Positions 11,150 to 23,018 are shown, counted from the first letter of the stretch. The stretch is 64,000 nt of DNA from Ariolimax columbianus (GCA_036924085.1 JAVGWX010000007.1:33593953-33657952), one strand, 5' to 3'. Notes: generated by a model from the letters alone, not told the origin. Program-made: numbers and translations.

Positions 11150-11673
11150 CTCGGCCAGATTGGGACTGAATATAAACATAAAGAAAACCAAGTTCCTTAC
11201 ACTCAACACTATCAGCAAAGAACCAATCATACTGGAGGAAGAGACGTTGCAACAAGTAGATACCTTTATTTATTTGGGCAGCACAGCCGACACATCAGGA
11301 AGTCCAGATGCAAATGTAAGGATCAGAATTGGAAAGGCAAGAGGAACATTCCTGACGTTAAACAACGTCGGAATCCAGAGAAAACAAGACACACAAAAGT
11401 TAGTATAATCAACAACAGTGCCAATTCTGTGGTGCTGTACGCAGCGGAGACATGGAGAACTACCATTACAAAATAATTCAGTCCTTAGTTAATAGATGCC
11501 TACAAAGGATAATGGGCATAAAGTGGCAGAGCATGGAGAGGAATGAAGACCTATTGGAAAGGAGTCAACAACATCCACTGGAACAATACATTAAGCGAAG
11601 AAAATAGGGTTGGATAGAACATATCCAGACAGTCTCTTACATGGAATCATAAAGGGAAGAGAGACAAATAGAA

Positions 11674-11710
<37 letters not shown>

Positions 11711-11855
11711 TTGAGAGGTAGACCCAAAAATACACTGAGGGAGAAGAGAATGTGAGGAAGAGCTAAGCTTAAATGACCACACTTGGAGAGACAGAAAGGA
11801 CTGTGCATGCTCGGGAAGATCATATCAATGCCCTATCAACAGAGAAGAGCTACAA

Positions 11856-11887
<32 letters not shown>

Positions 11888-11897
11888 AACGATCAAC
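11150..11897 (+). pseudogene. LINE C-terminal fragment with (ATTG)n tail
   Basis: Reads [17 protein letters not shown], then [20 protein letters not shown], then VVLYAAETWRTT in shifted frames. This is the post-palm part of an RTE-like reverse transcriptase. A (GA)n run lies at 11675-11712. The element ends in six or seven ATTG units (about 11858-11888), probably its 3' tail. Confidence 0.8.
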
Positions 11898-12655
11898 TTA
11901 CAACTATCATCATTTACCCGTCTGGCTCGCACTAGACCATAGGTCCGCTACAATATTGTACATTTGTTTCTCTTATGTGCTGCCCTCTGGAGTTCCGTCC
12001 GCTAGACCACCACGACTGTGTTGACTTCCTCTCCTATCGTTATTTGCTATTTGTTTCTTGTCCACCTCCACGCGTCACCTTTCATCTGAGTTCTAATTCA
12101 GTGCGTGTCTGATTATTATGTCCGACTTCTTTCTGGCAAAATGTTCACATTCTCCTCCCAAAGCCCAGCAGTATTGATTGGTGACATTTTCTTTCACATA
12201 GATCTGTTTCATATTGTCTCTGACCATCTAATGCAAAGGCAACGAAGACTATTCACTCATCACATATCATCTTTCAAAGTATTCCAAAAAAGCAATAAAT
12301 CATAGTAGCATAGATATGTCTGGCTCCTTGACTTTCAGGCTTTCAAAGTGGCAATTAGACTCGCTGCGTTAACAATTGATAGCAATTAATTTTAAAAAAC
12401 TTATTGATATAGCAATTAATGAGACATGCCAGATTGTCACTTTGTGCCTAAGACCTACACCAACTGAAACAATTTTACCCCGAAATCGGCATAGCGCCAC
12501 GTGAGACAGGACGATTTGTCGCGTCAGAGATAGAAAGAGAGACAGGTCAATTAGCCAAGGCACCCTATTTTTGAACATCAGGTGCAGTGCACACAATTAA
12601 AATCAAGATAAAGATTCCTACAGTCAACCCAGCTCTTACAGACTAGTCCTGGAAA
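11898..12655. other. Intergenic sequence, nothing recognised
   Basis: No coding frame with splice support and no tandem repeat. Confidence 0.5.
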
Positions 12656-12659
12656 ACTG

Positions 12660-12956
12660 CGCATCAAAAGATTGAAAGTTCACGTCCCCTGGATCGAGTT
12701 ATTGGAAGAACCTGTGCTTGAACATCACCTACCATGGAAGTCACTAATCAAACTTCGAACTGGCGATTCACGATGCAGGAAAAACTTTAAAAGAAGGGGA
12801 TACTTAGATGATGAAACATGCGAATATGGAGCAACACAAGACCCAGACTACATGACCATCTGCTTAAACCTTCCAGAGATTTGTAGTATGGACGCCTTGC
12901 TGAGTGGTAACAACAGGGCAATCATCGTGGCTGAATATTGGGAGCATAATGTGTGA
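12660..12956 (+). pseudogene. LINE C-terminal fragment (LRTG...CEYG knuckle type)
   Basis: Reads PWKSLIKLRTGDSRCRK, then KRRGYLDDETCEYGATQDP and a stop after YWEHNV. This resembles the C-terminal extension of RNase H-bearing LINEs (LRTG, then a Cys knuckle). A shorter relative lies at 36040-36190. The frame of about 94 codons is open but has no start context. Confidence 0.65.
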
Positions 12957-13139
12957 CGTGGTTCCTGCGACACAGAGAGTAATTAAATAACAATGTTGGA
13001 ATTAAATAGTTGTCCTTTGGAAGCAAAGATGGTGACAGCATCAGACTTGTGCTGCGATATATATTCTCACATGACTGTAAAGGCCAATCCTGGCACGACA
13101 GACTCTGCCGCTCCTGGGGCACACGTGTGAGAAGTCGGC

Positions 13140-13960
13140 GATGGAGTTGTCGTGCGTTCGGTTCTTTCTGGTAGCGCGATTTCGCGATTTCCCTCAGCCT
13201 CGGCGATGGAGTTGTCGTGCGTTCGGTTCTTTCTGGCAGCGGGATTTCCCTCAGCCTCGGCGACGGAGTTGTCGTGCGTTCGGTTCTTTCTGGTAGCGGA
13301 ATTTCCCTCAGCCTCGGCGATGGAGTTGTCGTGCGTTCGGTTTTTTCTGCTAGCGGGATTTCCTTCTGCCTCGGCGATGGAGTTGTCGTGCGTTCGGTTC
13401 TTTCTGGTAGCGGGATTTCCCTCAGCCTCGGCGATGGAGTTGTCGTGCGTTCGGTTCTTTCTGGTAGCGCGATTTCGCGATTTCCCTCAGCCTCGGCGAT
13501 GGAGTTGTCGTGCGTTCGGTTCTTTCTGGCAGCGGGATTTCCCTCAGCCTCGGCGACGGAGTTGTCGTGCGTTCGGTTCTTTCTGGTAGCGGGATTTCCC
13601 TCAGCCTCGGCGATGGAGTTGTCGTGCGTTCGGTTTTTTCTGCTAGCGGGATTTCCTTCTGCCTCGGCGATGGAGTTGTCGTGCGTTCGGTTCTTTCTGG
13701 TAGCGGGATTTCCCTCAGCCTCGGCGATGGAGTTGTCGTGCGTTCGGTTCTTTCTGGTAGCGGGATTTCCCTCAGCCTCGGCGATGGAGTTGTCGTGCGT
13801 TCGGTTCTTTCTGGCAGCGGGATTTCCCTCAGCCTCGGTGACGGAGTTGTCGTGCGTTCGGTTCTTTCTGGTAGCGGGATTTCCCTCAGCCTCGGCGATG
13901 GAGTTGCCGTGCGTTCGGTTCTTTCTGGTAGCGGGATTTCCCTCAGCCTCGGCGATGGAG
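13140..13960. repeat. 57-bp minisatellite with 293-bp higher-order period
   Basis: Fourteen or so copies of a 57-bp unit (core GGAGTTGTCGTGCGTTCGG). Two copies, starting at 13140 and 13433, are 65 bp because GCGATTTC is duplicated. The five-unit blocks 13140-13432 and 13433-13725 carry the same variants in the same order. Long open frames on both strands (for example REIPLPERTERTT on minus) are a by-product of a unit divisible by three. Confidence 0.93.
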
Positions 13961-14071
13961 TCTCGTTCCGCGATCTTTGCTTGTCATTGTGGATCGATTC
14001 TATGCAAGCTTCTCCCATAACATGGCATTACTGCTGAAGCTTTTCAGAAACACTATCAATAGGTCACTGCA

Positions 14072-15190
14072 GCGTATTTCTGTTCTCCTGGTGAGCGTAT
14101 GTCTGTTCTCCGGGTGAGCGTCTGTCTGTTCTCTTGGTGAGCGTATGTCTGTTCTCTTGGTGAGCGTCTGTCTGTTCTCTTGGTGAGCGTCTGTCTGTTC
14201 TCTTGGTTAGAGTCTGTCTGTTCTCCTGAAGAGCGTATGTCTATTCTCTTGGTGAGCGTCTGTTTGTTATCTTGGTGGGCGTCTGTCTGTTCTCCTGAAG
14301 AGCGTCTGTCTGTTCTCCTGAAGAGCGTCTGTCTGTTTTCTTGGTGAGCGTCTGTCTGTTCTCCTGGTGAGCGTCTGTCTGTTCTCCTGAAGTGCGTCTG
14401 TCTGTTCTCCTGGTGCGCGTATGTCTGTTCTCCTGGTGAGCGTCTGTCTGTTCTCCTGAAGAGCGTCTGTCTGTTCTCCTGGTGAGCGTCTGTCTGTTAT
14501 CCTGGTGAGCGTCTGTCTGTTCTCCTGAAGAGCGTCTGTCTGTTCTCCTGAAGAGCGTCTGTCTGTTCTCCTGAAGAGCGTCTGTCTGTTCTCCTGAAGA
14601 GCGTCTGTCTGTTCTTCTGATGAGCGTGTGTCTATTCTCCTGGTAAGCGTATGTCTGTTCTCCTGGTGAGTATATGTATGTTCTCCTAATGAGCGTATGT
14701 CTGTTCTCCTGGTGAGTATATGTATGTTCTCCTGATGAGCGTACGTCTGTTCTCCTGGTGAGTATATGTATGTTCTCCTAATGAGCGTATGTCTGTTCTC
14801 CTGATGAGCGTATGTCTGTCCTCCTGGTGAGCGTATGTCTGTTCTCCTGATGAGCGTATGTCTATTCCTCTGATGAGCGTATGTCTGTTCTCCAGATGAG
14901 CGTATGTATGTTCTCCTGATGAGCGCATGTCTGTCCTCCTGGCGAGCGTATGTCTGTTCTCTTGATGAGCGTATGTCTGTTCCTCTGATGAGCGTATGTC
15001 TGTTCTCCAGATAAGCATATATATGTTCTCCTGGTGAGCGTATGTATGTTCTCCAGATGAGCGTATGTATGTTCTCCTGATGAGCGTATGTATGTTTTCT
15101 AGATGAGCGTATGTATGTTCTCTAGATGAGCGTATGTATGTTCTCTAGATGAGCGTATGTATGTTCTCTAGATGAGCGTATGCTTGTTCT
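14072..15190. repeat. 23-bp minisatellite, about 48 copies
   Basis: Tandem 23-bp units built around TGTTCTCCTGGTGAGCGT. Unit types drift along the array: GGTGAGCGTCTG early, GAAGAGCGTCTG in the middle, GATGAGCGTATG late. This suggests local homogenisation. Confidence 0.95.
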
Positions 15191-15389
15191 AAGTTTACCA
15201 CACAGCAGCTGCTTGGGAAGGTGCTCAACGGGCATGCAAACAACATGTTCCAGCCATCTTATCTAAGCGTTTAGCAGAAGCGATTAGGCGCTAAACATGT
15301 TGGACTTGCTGAGAAATGCATATGCTATTGTGACCTGTCACCTGATCCTGATCAGTCTACATAGACATCATCTTGTAGCTAGTTCTTTA

Positions 15390-15740
15390 CAGAACGTCGC
15401 TCCCATCACATCCCGTTTGAACAAAACTCAATCTCCTGTCAAATGTCTAGCCTGCTCCAGTTATGCCCAAGCATTATTTGACATCTTGGTGCCATCGCCA
15501 TCTTGGTCTGCCTCTGCTTCCCAGCACCATACCTCCCATTCGTTTTCCCAAGACCGTTGTCTTTTGATGTGGCCAACGTATTTAACATTTCTGTTCATGG
15601 TGGAATTTTCGAACCTACCTCTTGTCGAACGACGGCATGTTCTTCTATTTCTCAGTCCATGGTATTCTGAGGACCTTTCTATATCATTGTGACTTCTAGG
15701 ACTCGATTATCTGCCTTAAAGTCTGGACAACTGGTCATGT
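15390..15740 (-). pseudogene. LINE family B 3' fragment
   Basis: The minus strand matches the family B C-terminus (RIESFE..., then HIKRH, with the GTCTTGGGAA segment) at moderate divergence. No long frame survives. Confidence 0.7.
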
Positions 15741-15749
15741 TTTGCAGCC

Positions 15750-17172
15750 CCAGGGAATTGCATCTCAAAGTCACACTGCCTATGGCACAAACGAATTCAT
15801 CTATCTCGGTAGCATGCTATCATCTGATGGGCACAGCGGTCGCATTATGTCAAGGCGATATGATCAGACAAGCTGCGTCTGCTATGCACGACCTTCGACG
15901 AGTGTGGAGTTATGGCAAGATCTCCTTTGGGACAAAATCCGCAACTACCAGTTCTGCGTGGTCCCAGTCCTGCTTTACGGCTCCGAAACCTGGACATTTT
16001 GTATTTTTGAAACATGGCATGTCGAGAATGGAAGCCGTTCCCATGCGCAATAAGCGGCGTATCCTGGGTATCCAATGGCATGACTACATCCGCAATTTGG
16101 AGGTCTCTGCTAGAACAGGCCTCCACCCAATCTCAGAAACACTTGACCGACGCCGAGTTTAATTTTTCGGTCATGTTGTACGGCTGGATCAGGAAACACT
16201 TGACCGACGCCGAGTTTCCTTGTTCGGTCATGTTGTACGGCTGCACGAGGAAACACTTGACCCTCGCCGAGTTTCTTTGTTCGGTCATGTTGTACGGCTG
16301 GATCAGGAAACACTTGATCGACGCCGAGTTTCCTTGTTCGGTAATGTTGCACGGCTGGATCAGGAAACACTTGATCGACGCCGAGTTTCTTTGTTCGGTC
16401 ATGTTGTACAGCTGGACCAGGAAACACTTGACCGACGCCGAGTTTCTTTGTTCGGTCATGTTGTACGGCTGGACCAGGAAACACTTGACCGACGCCCAGT
16501 TTCTTTGTTCGGTCATGTTGTACGGCTGGATCAGGAAACACTTGATCGACGCCGAGTTTCCTTGTTCGGTAATGTTGTACGGCTGGATCAGGAAACACTT
16601 GATCGACGCCGAGTTTCCTTGTTCGGTCATGTTGTACGGCTGGACGAGGAAACACTTGACCGACGCCGAGTTTCTTTGTTCGGTCATGTTGTACGGCTGG
16701 ACCAGCAAACACTTGACCGACGCCGAGTTTCCTTGTTCGGTCATGTTGTGCGGCTGGACCAGGAAACACTTGACCGACGCCGAGTTTCCTTGTTCGGTCA
16801 TGCTGTACGGCTGGACGAGGAAACACTTGACCGACGCCGAGTTTCCTTTTTCGGTCATGTTGTACGGCTGGACCAGGAAACACTTGACCGACGCCGAGTT
16901 TCTTTGTTCGGTCATGTTGTACGGCTGGATCAGGAAACCCCTGCCCACAAGATACTATACAGGTCGTTCCTCAGTGCTAAAAGTCTTCCCCCGACCGGCT
17001 GGAGGGGCAGAAGAGGCCGTCCACGAACACTATGGCTCCAGCAGGTACCAACCTCCACCTCCGCCCTGGTCGAGGCCTGGAACCACGCCACAGCTGTGGG
17101 TCATTGATGTGGCAGACCGACGCAACGGGCCTCAGACGCCTAAGCGAACATTATTATTATTATTATTATTGT
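15750..17172 (+). pseudogene. LINE C-terminal fragment with internal 57-bp expansion
   Basis: Reads NEFIYLGSMLSSDG, then VPVLLYGSETWTF, a frameshift, then the segment SLFGHVVRLDQET repeated about 14 times, and finally WRGRRGRPRTLWLQQV and an (ATT)n tail at 17148-17170. This is the 3' end of a retrotransposon reverse transcriptase. The copy at 42110-42530 has a single GHV segment, so the expansion is particular to this copy. Confidence 0.85.
16135..16938. repeat. 57-bp intragenic minisatellite (19-residue unit)
   Basis: About 14 copies of a unit that encodes SLFGHVVRLDQETLDRRRV. The unit length keeps the frame, so long frames persist on both strands. It arose by tandem duplication inside the LINE reading frame. 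Confidence 0.93.
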
Positions 17173-17400
17173 TATGCTGTGACGGGAAAAATACAGGTTA
17201 TCAAAATGTTCACTTTTATTGGTTTGCTGGTATTATGCCATAGTTTCTTCAGTTTGTGTAGCTTCTGCATTGCGTTGTCAATATCCTTCTCATTTCCTTG
17301 GAGAACTCGCCCATTTTTGTCACTTCTGGAGCCCAGATAATCAAAATTCGTGACCTTTTCTATTTCCACTACCCTGAATTTGAATTTATGTTACTTTTTT
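17172..17400 (-). pseudogene. LINE family B fragment, part 1
   Basis: The minus strand reads EKVTNFDYLGSRSDKNGRV and then LHKLKKLWHNTSKPIKVNIL, parallel to the family B copy at 23640-24396. It appears to continue at 17850-18050, with another LINE piece in between. Confidence 0.75.
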
Positions 17401-17439
17401 ATTTTGTACATTGGTCATTCTTCTATGCTTGTGAGACAT

Positions 17440-17850
17440 AGACAGCTACAGCTGACCTTCAGCGAAGGATACAGACCTTGGAGATGAGATCTTTCTGAAG
17501 ACTCTTAATGATCGAGTTACAAATGAGGAAATACAAGGAAGAATTACAACAGCAATAGGGCCTTTTGACGACCTCTTGGCAACTGTAAAAAGAATGTAAC
17601 TCGCTTGGTACGGTCTCATATCGAGATAAAATGGTCTTGCAAATACGATCCTGCACGGAAAGGCACAAGGTAGACGACGAAGAGGCCGTCCCAAAAAGAG
17701 ATGAGAGGACAACATAAAAAAAGGGACCACTCTCCCAGCAGAAGAGGCACAGGCAGCGGCCGCTGACAGAGAAGGGTGGCGTTGGGTTGTGAGGACGTCT
17801 TCATGTGTGCCCCACCGACCTCACTGGTTATGGGATGACCTGACCTGACC
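17440..17850 (+). pseudogene. LINE family D 3' end
   Basis: In broken frames it reads QRRIQTLEMRSF-like sequence, then GRRRRGRPKKR-like sequence, then AADREGWRWVVRTS, and ends in the repeated GACCT motif (about 17838-17850). Minus-strand copies of this 3' end lie at 40398-40520 and 44495-44875. Confidence 0.75.
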
Positions 17851-18050
17851 TTTTTGTTTTGTCGATGGTCATTATCTTTGTTTTGTCGATGGTCACTATC
17901 TTTGTTTTGTCGGTGGCCAATATCTTTGTTTTGTCAGTGGTCATTATCTTTGTTTTGTCGGTGGTCATTATCTTTGTTTTGTCGGTGGTAATTTTCTCTT
18001 ATTTGTTTATGTTTACAAAGAAGTTTTGATCGCTCCTGCATCTGCTTCCC
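17850..18050 (-). repeat. 24-bp array inside a LINE family B remnant
   Basis: About six copies of a 24-bp unit (TTTGTTTTGTCGGTGGTCAT plus four bases). In family B at 24285-24310 the same segment is single-copy and encodes NKTKIMTTDKT on the minus strand. The array is therefore a tandem expansion of LINE coding sequence. Confidence 0.85.
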
Positions 18051-18066
18051 GATTCAATAAGCAGAA

Positions 18067-18530
18067 AGGGGACGACGTGGGCTAGTGGTTAAGTGGCACG
18101 GCTCACAATCTGAAGGTGCTGGGTTATATTCCCATCACAGCACCGGCCGTTACCCCGGGGAAGCAAACCCTTAGAAGGGATCAAGATGCTGAGCAACGCA
18201 TGAGCTGCAGTGGTCAGCGACCCATAGCTGACTGCTAGCATCAGGGCCAGCAAACTATAGCTGCCAAAACCCTTCTACACCTCCACGCGGTGATCCTGGA
18301 TAACAGGCTGCAGCAGGGTAGACTGGCTAAGGAGAAGGGATCGAAGACGGAATGCTAACCCGGTACTCAAAAAATGCTTGCTGAAGTCGGATGTGTTGGA
18401 CCAAAAGGTGCAAATATCGCAGCCAAGCTGTAAACTACGGCACAACGCATTCCGTTCTCTGGACTATATTCTGCTACTTAAGCCCTTTCAGGGTTTGGTA
18501 GTGGAAGATTGAGAACGAACGAAGAAGAAG
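18067..18530 (+). mobile_element. tRNA-headed SINE (family S1), full-length-like
   Basis: The head carries a pol III A box-like GGCTAGTGGTTAAGTGG and a degraded B box (GGGTTATATTCCC). The body holds the segments shared with copies at 7.3, 52.6, 55.9, 61.8 and 62.1 kb. The 3' end is GAGAACGAACGAAG followed by AAG. No coding capacity. Confidence 0.85.
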
Positions 18531-18532
18531 AA

Positions 18533-18692
18533 ACCCTCAGAAAATGCAGGAGGAAGCAGATCCTTACATAAAATGCGTACTGAAGTCGGATGCACTGGGC
18601 CAACAGGCGCAAAATAAAAACCACAGTGCAACGCAGACCGCCTTGGGGATTAGAGAAATAAGGCGAACGAAAAGAAAAAAAAGCAGACAACT
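18533..18692 (+). mobile_element. Short SINE copy (family S1b)
   Basis: Begins CCCTCAGAAAATGCAGGAGG and runs to the GCGAACGAAAAG tail. It is closely similar to 26475-26650 and to the reverse complement of 43297-43440. The tRNA-like head is missing here. Confidence 0.75.
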
Positions 18693-18899
18693 CATGTGAA
18701 ATCGATTTCAGCAATGTTAAAGACTATCTTAGCACGCTGGAGCACCAGAAGCACTTTATTTGAACGTAAACACAGACAGCGCACATCTCTCTTGTTCTCC
18801 GAGTGTCATATATTCTGGATTCATGTGTGCACTTTACGAAGTGCACGGCCATCACTGTAAGTCAGTCATATTATAGGTGGCTGTAAAAAGGTATTTCTT

Positions 18900-19562
18900 G
18901 ATACACTACAAGTAACTATCTTTATTCTGTTCTGTACTACGAATCGACTTCACTGCACTCCGGGCATACTCATAGGTGCTCAGTATCTCTCTCAGCAGAT
19001 GGTGCAAAGTGTGGATGCTGATGGTGCCCGTAGCCTGTTGGTTGTACACCTTCCTGTTTCGTCCTCTCAGGTTCTCTGATCGACTGAATCCTAATTTGAT
19101 TCCAAAGTGCCGCAGCCTGTGCCTTGCAGACTCATACAAAGCAGTGTCGTTTTCCAGCAGGTGGTCCTTGATAATCTTCACTATGTCACCTTTATCCGTG
19201 TCCATTGTGCCTGTTATGGGTGCGTGTGACGCCAAAAAATCAGCTCGCCCGTTGCACGGAACCCCGGCATGACCAGGACAGTAGATCCACACCAGCCCCT
19301 GGGGTATTCAGGTCTCCAGCATTGCTATCCACTCATGTCGTAGCCAACCATTCTGCACCTTCAGAAGTAGTGTTTGGGAGTCTGACACGATGACTGCTCC
19401 TGTTGAAGATGTCTCAGACAGCCACCTCAGAGCTTCTGTCACCGACTCTATCTTCATTCTCATACTTGATGTTGTAGTCTGGTATGCGCTACTTCGTTCA
19501 GCAACGATCTGGTCTTTTATTCTAGCCGAGAAACCCCGGTTTGATGTTCCACTACTTTGCAC
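18900..19562 (-). pseudogene. LINE RNase H domain fragment (family E)
   Basis: The minus strand reads VTEALRWLSETSSTGAVIVS, then a frame break, then IYCPGHAGVPCNGRADFLAS, the RNase H C-terminal HAG...N..AD motif, then a helical extension (RHFGIKLGFSRSE, LHHLL). It is related to the copy at 21680-22240. Confidence 0.78.
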
Positions 19563-19684
19563 CGACCAATCAACGCGTATGAAAGTGATACCATCATATA
19601 CACTGTATCACCAGACAAACTTGTTAGTAATCTTTACAATAGACATCTAGATCTTATTTGTTGTTATTGTTGTTGTTGTTGTGG

Positions 19685-19985
19685 ATGTCCACAATGAGTG
19701 GTTTACTCGTTTGTGCGCCTTGAAAAGGTAGTTTAGTGGTGGGTTGCAGTAGCGTGACTTATATCCTGAGCGTGCTGATGAAGGTGGAGAGGAATCCTCC
19801 AGGAGGTTGTGCTGTGCACGGCTTCATATGCGTGTCGCTCACTACTACGGGGATTACGTCGATACCCCAGTTTGTTAGCCAGACTGCCAAGAAGAGCAGT
19901 TCGTTTCCATGGAGGACTACGTGAAAGTCGAGGTGGGGGTCTTGGCCAGTATATTTTTGTGTCACTAGCCTGTCTGATCAATATG
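19685..19985 (+). mobile_element. Dispersed repeat S5, copy 1
   Basis: Starts at CCACAATGAGTGGTTTACTC and ends near GGCCAGTATATTTTTGTGTC. Matching copies lie at 60025-60295 (plus), 58985-59290 (minus) and, partly, 25745-26265 (plus). Noncoding; probably a SINE or MITE. No pol III boxes that I can recognise. Confidence 0.8.
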
Positions 19986-20039
19986 TTGTGAATGACCAGA
20001 CGTTAAGTCTTAAATTGCATCTTGCAGCCTTCAATTTCG

Positions 20040-20765
20040 AACGCACTCTACACCTTCCCCCAGGATGCCATTACGTTGTCGAGGTGAAGTGGGGAGAGTG
20101 AGGCCTTAAGCGCTCCAGTGATTCATCAAGCCTTGCTGACAGAAACGTATGTACCTTGTAGGGCCACTCAAGCCGGACAGGTCCCTGGAGATTACCAGGC
20201 TAAGATTGGCAGAAGCCTAGCAAGTATACTTAAGAACCCAGAAAGACAGACAGCCTAGAGATGGAACACTACACGAGTCTGGACGGATGGAGCTCGAGAA
20301 CCCGAAAGGGCAGGACATCTAATGGTAGTATCCTCTAACAGAAAAGGCAACCTGCTGCCTTGCAGGGTGGCTGGTGACAGTCAAAGGCCAGGGAAAGCAA
20401 GCCCGAACAAGCCAACGGAAAGCGGATGCACTTTTCCAGAGGGCGCATTACAAGTTGCAATACACCTCATGATATCCTGCAGAGACGGACACGGGATTCA
20501 TGATATGGTGCCCTGCATGTGAAGACCAGCTAGCCGTGAAGAGTACTGGTTCTGACAACTTGGAAACGGGAACAACTGGAAAACATTACTGACTAGACTC
20601 ATCAGAAAGATGTGGTCCTCGCCGATTCCTGTCAAGGAGAAACTGTACGGCGGTATTGAGACCTCGAAAAAAACAGCAGAGTTTGTTGAAGAATCTGGAG
20701 CCCCAATCAATATGAGCAATGCTCGCAGAAGAACAACGTCCTAACTCCAGGGACAATATTTTGAT
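20040..20765 (+). pseudogene. Decayed LINE C-terminal remnant (low confidence)
   Basis: Near 20605-20750 the frame reads WSSPIPVKEKLYGGIETSKK then TAEFVEES, which resembles the extreme C-terminus of family A (WPLPVELQDKLYGS...). The rest is unassigned. Confidence 0.4.
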
Positions 20766-20821
20766 ATCCATACTATAGTTCATTCTGTTAGATATATTCC
20801 CATAATTTCAGGTTATTATGT

Positions 20822-21215
20822 ATGAAGGTAAGACAGGGTTGCCTGCTGTATGGAGCACAAACCTGGAGGATGACCAAAGAAAATGACAGCAGACTGCAGG
20901 GTTTTGTCAACAGATGCCTGAGAATGATTCTTGGTATAAAATGGTTTGACAAAGTTACAAACGACAGACTGTGGGAGAGAGCGGGACAAGGTAAATTGGA
21001 ACAGGAAATATTAGGAAGAAAGTGGAGATGGATCATACATTTAGAAAGCCACAGACAAGTTTCACCAGTCAATCCCTGTCATGAAACCCCCATGAAAGGA
21101 GAGGCATAGGCAAGACCAAAGAATACATGGAGACGAGATCTGGAGGCCGAAGTAAAGAAAACAGGAAAAAGCTGGAAGGAAGTGGAAAAAATTGCACAGG
21201 ACAGAGCTACTTGGC
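20822..21215 (+). pseudogene. LINE C-terminal fragment (family F)
   Basis: Reads LLYGAQTWRMTKEND, LRMILGIKWFDKVTNDRLWE, RRKWRWI-like sequence, a stop, then RPKNTWRRDLEAEVKKTGKS and DRATWRGLVDGLHT. This is a nearly intact C-terminal end of an RTE-like reverse transcriptase, broken by a nonsense codon near 21107. It leads straight into the tandem array at 21205. Confidence 0.85.
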
Positions 21216-21475
21216 GAGGGTTGGTTGATGGCCTACACACCCTTTGGGTGATAGAAGACGAAAGAGAGAGCTGCTTGGCGATGGTTGGTTGATAGCCTAC
21301 ACACCCTTGGGTGATAGAAGGTGAAAGAGGGTTGGTTGATGGTCTATGCACCCCTGGGTGATAGAAGGCGAAAGATGGTTGGTTGGTGGTCTATGCATCC
21401 CAGGGTGATAGAAAGCGAAAGATGGTTGGTTGATGGCCTATGCACCCCTCGGTGATAGAAGGCGAAAGAGATGTG
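21205..21475 (+). repeat. Tandem repeat at the end of LINE family F
   Basis: Five copies of a 46-60 bp unit built on GGTTGGTTGATGGCCTA and GGGTGATAGAAGGCGAAAG. The first copy overlaps the LINE codons for RGLVDGLHTLWVIED, so the array is derived from the LINE terminus and adjacent 3' UTR. Confidence 0.88.
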
Positions 21476-21679
21476 TGAAGGGCGGTTCTAAAAGTTCTGA
21501 TAGCTGAAGGTGAACAAAAGTTACAACATTTGGGGAATCAACTTCTGTTCTGTAAAGAACCGACGCCATCGCACTACGGACAGAACCACAGGTGTACAGC
21601 CACTCTAGGTAAACTGCGAAGAGTGTAGGTGATATTTGGTAATATAATACGCTGGTTAAACACACTCTTTCGTTTGATT

Positions 21680-22239
<560 letters not shown>

Positions 22240-22240
<1 letters not shown>

Positions 22241-22962
22241 TCCATCACAAGTGATGAAGACCACTCTCTTTGTTCAGCCGTGTGGACAGTCGTATCTCTT
22301 GCTGTGTCCGCTGAAATGGGTGACTTGCGCGGAGATTTGGATTAAAGTGAGGAAGAAACTGCGCCTTTTGTCAACCTCACCCACAGAGCCTAAGCTACCT
22401 TTTGCCAGTGGCAAGACATTCATCGAGACGACTGGAGATAGCATAGGATGCAGATTTTGCCTCAGGGTTACCACCGAAGCCTTTCCGTAAACATGTAACC
22501 CGCAGGGTAGAAAGGTGGGAAGGCATCTAACGCAGTTTGTCGTGCCTTTTCGATAACCACAAGAGGTCGTATGGACAACACTGAGCGTGTGACTGAGTCT
22601 GGCATCTCTCCCCAGCTGTATTCAGTTCATCATAGTAGCATCTAAAATTCCCACACGCCATATTCGTGAAGGTGAACCGGCAGAACTAACCCGTGAGATA
22701 CGACACATGTATAACTAGTTTAAGCGTAGCGCCATTCAGCCGGCGTCCAGACCAGGATAAACGGATGGAAGAAATCACAAAAAAAGAACGAAATAACAAG
22801 TCCAGACGGAAAACAACTCCACGTATCCGTGAACACAAGTGTAAGTCGTCGACTAGTGTGAATTCCAGGCATATCCGTGGTCTGGCGGCATCCATAATGA
22901 TACAAAACAGTAGAGAAATGTAGACTCGCAGCCAGTTACGGCGCCATCTTTGCCAGATTTTT

Positions 22963-22965
<3 letters not shown>
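22240..22965. other. No supported gene
   Basis: Several short frames on both strands without domain or splice support. Nothing recognised. Confidence 0.5.

Positions 22966-23018
<53 letters not shown>

Noticed and set aside
13217..14020. Open frames of up to 267 codons on both strands with 19-residue repeats
   Set aside because: A 57-bp tandem array keeps frames open by chance on both strands; no non-repetitive coding sequence is attached.
18067..18165. Functional tRNA gene
   Set aside because: Pol III boxes are present in this and other SINE heads, but no cloverleaf with acceptor stem and anticodon loop can be drawn with confidence; they are SINE heads.
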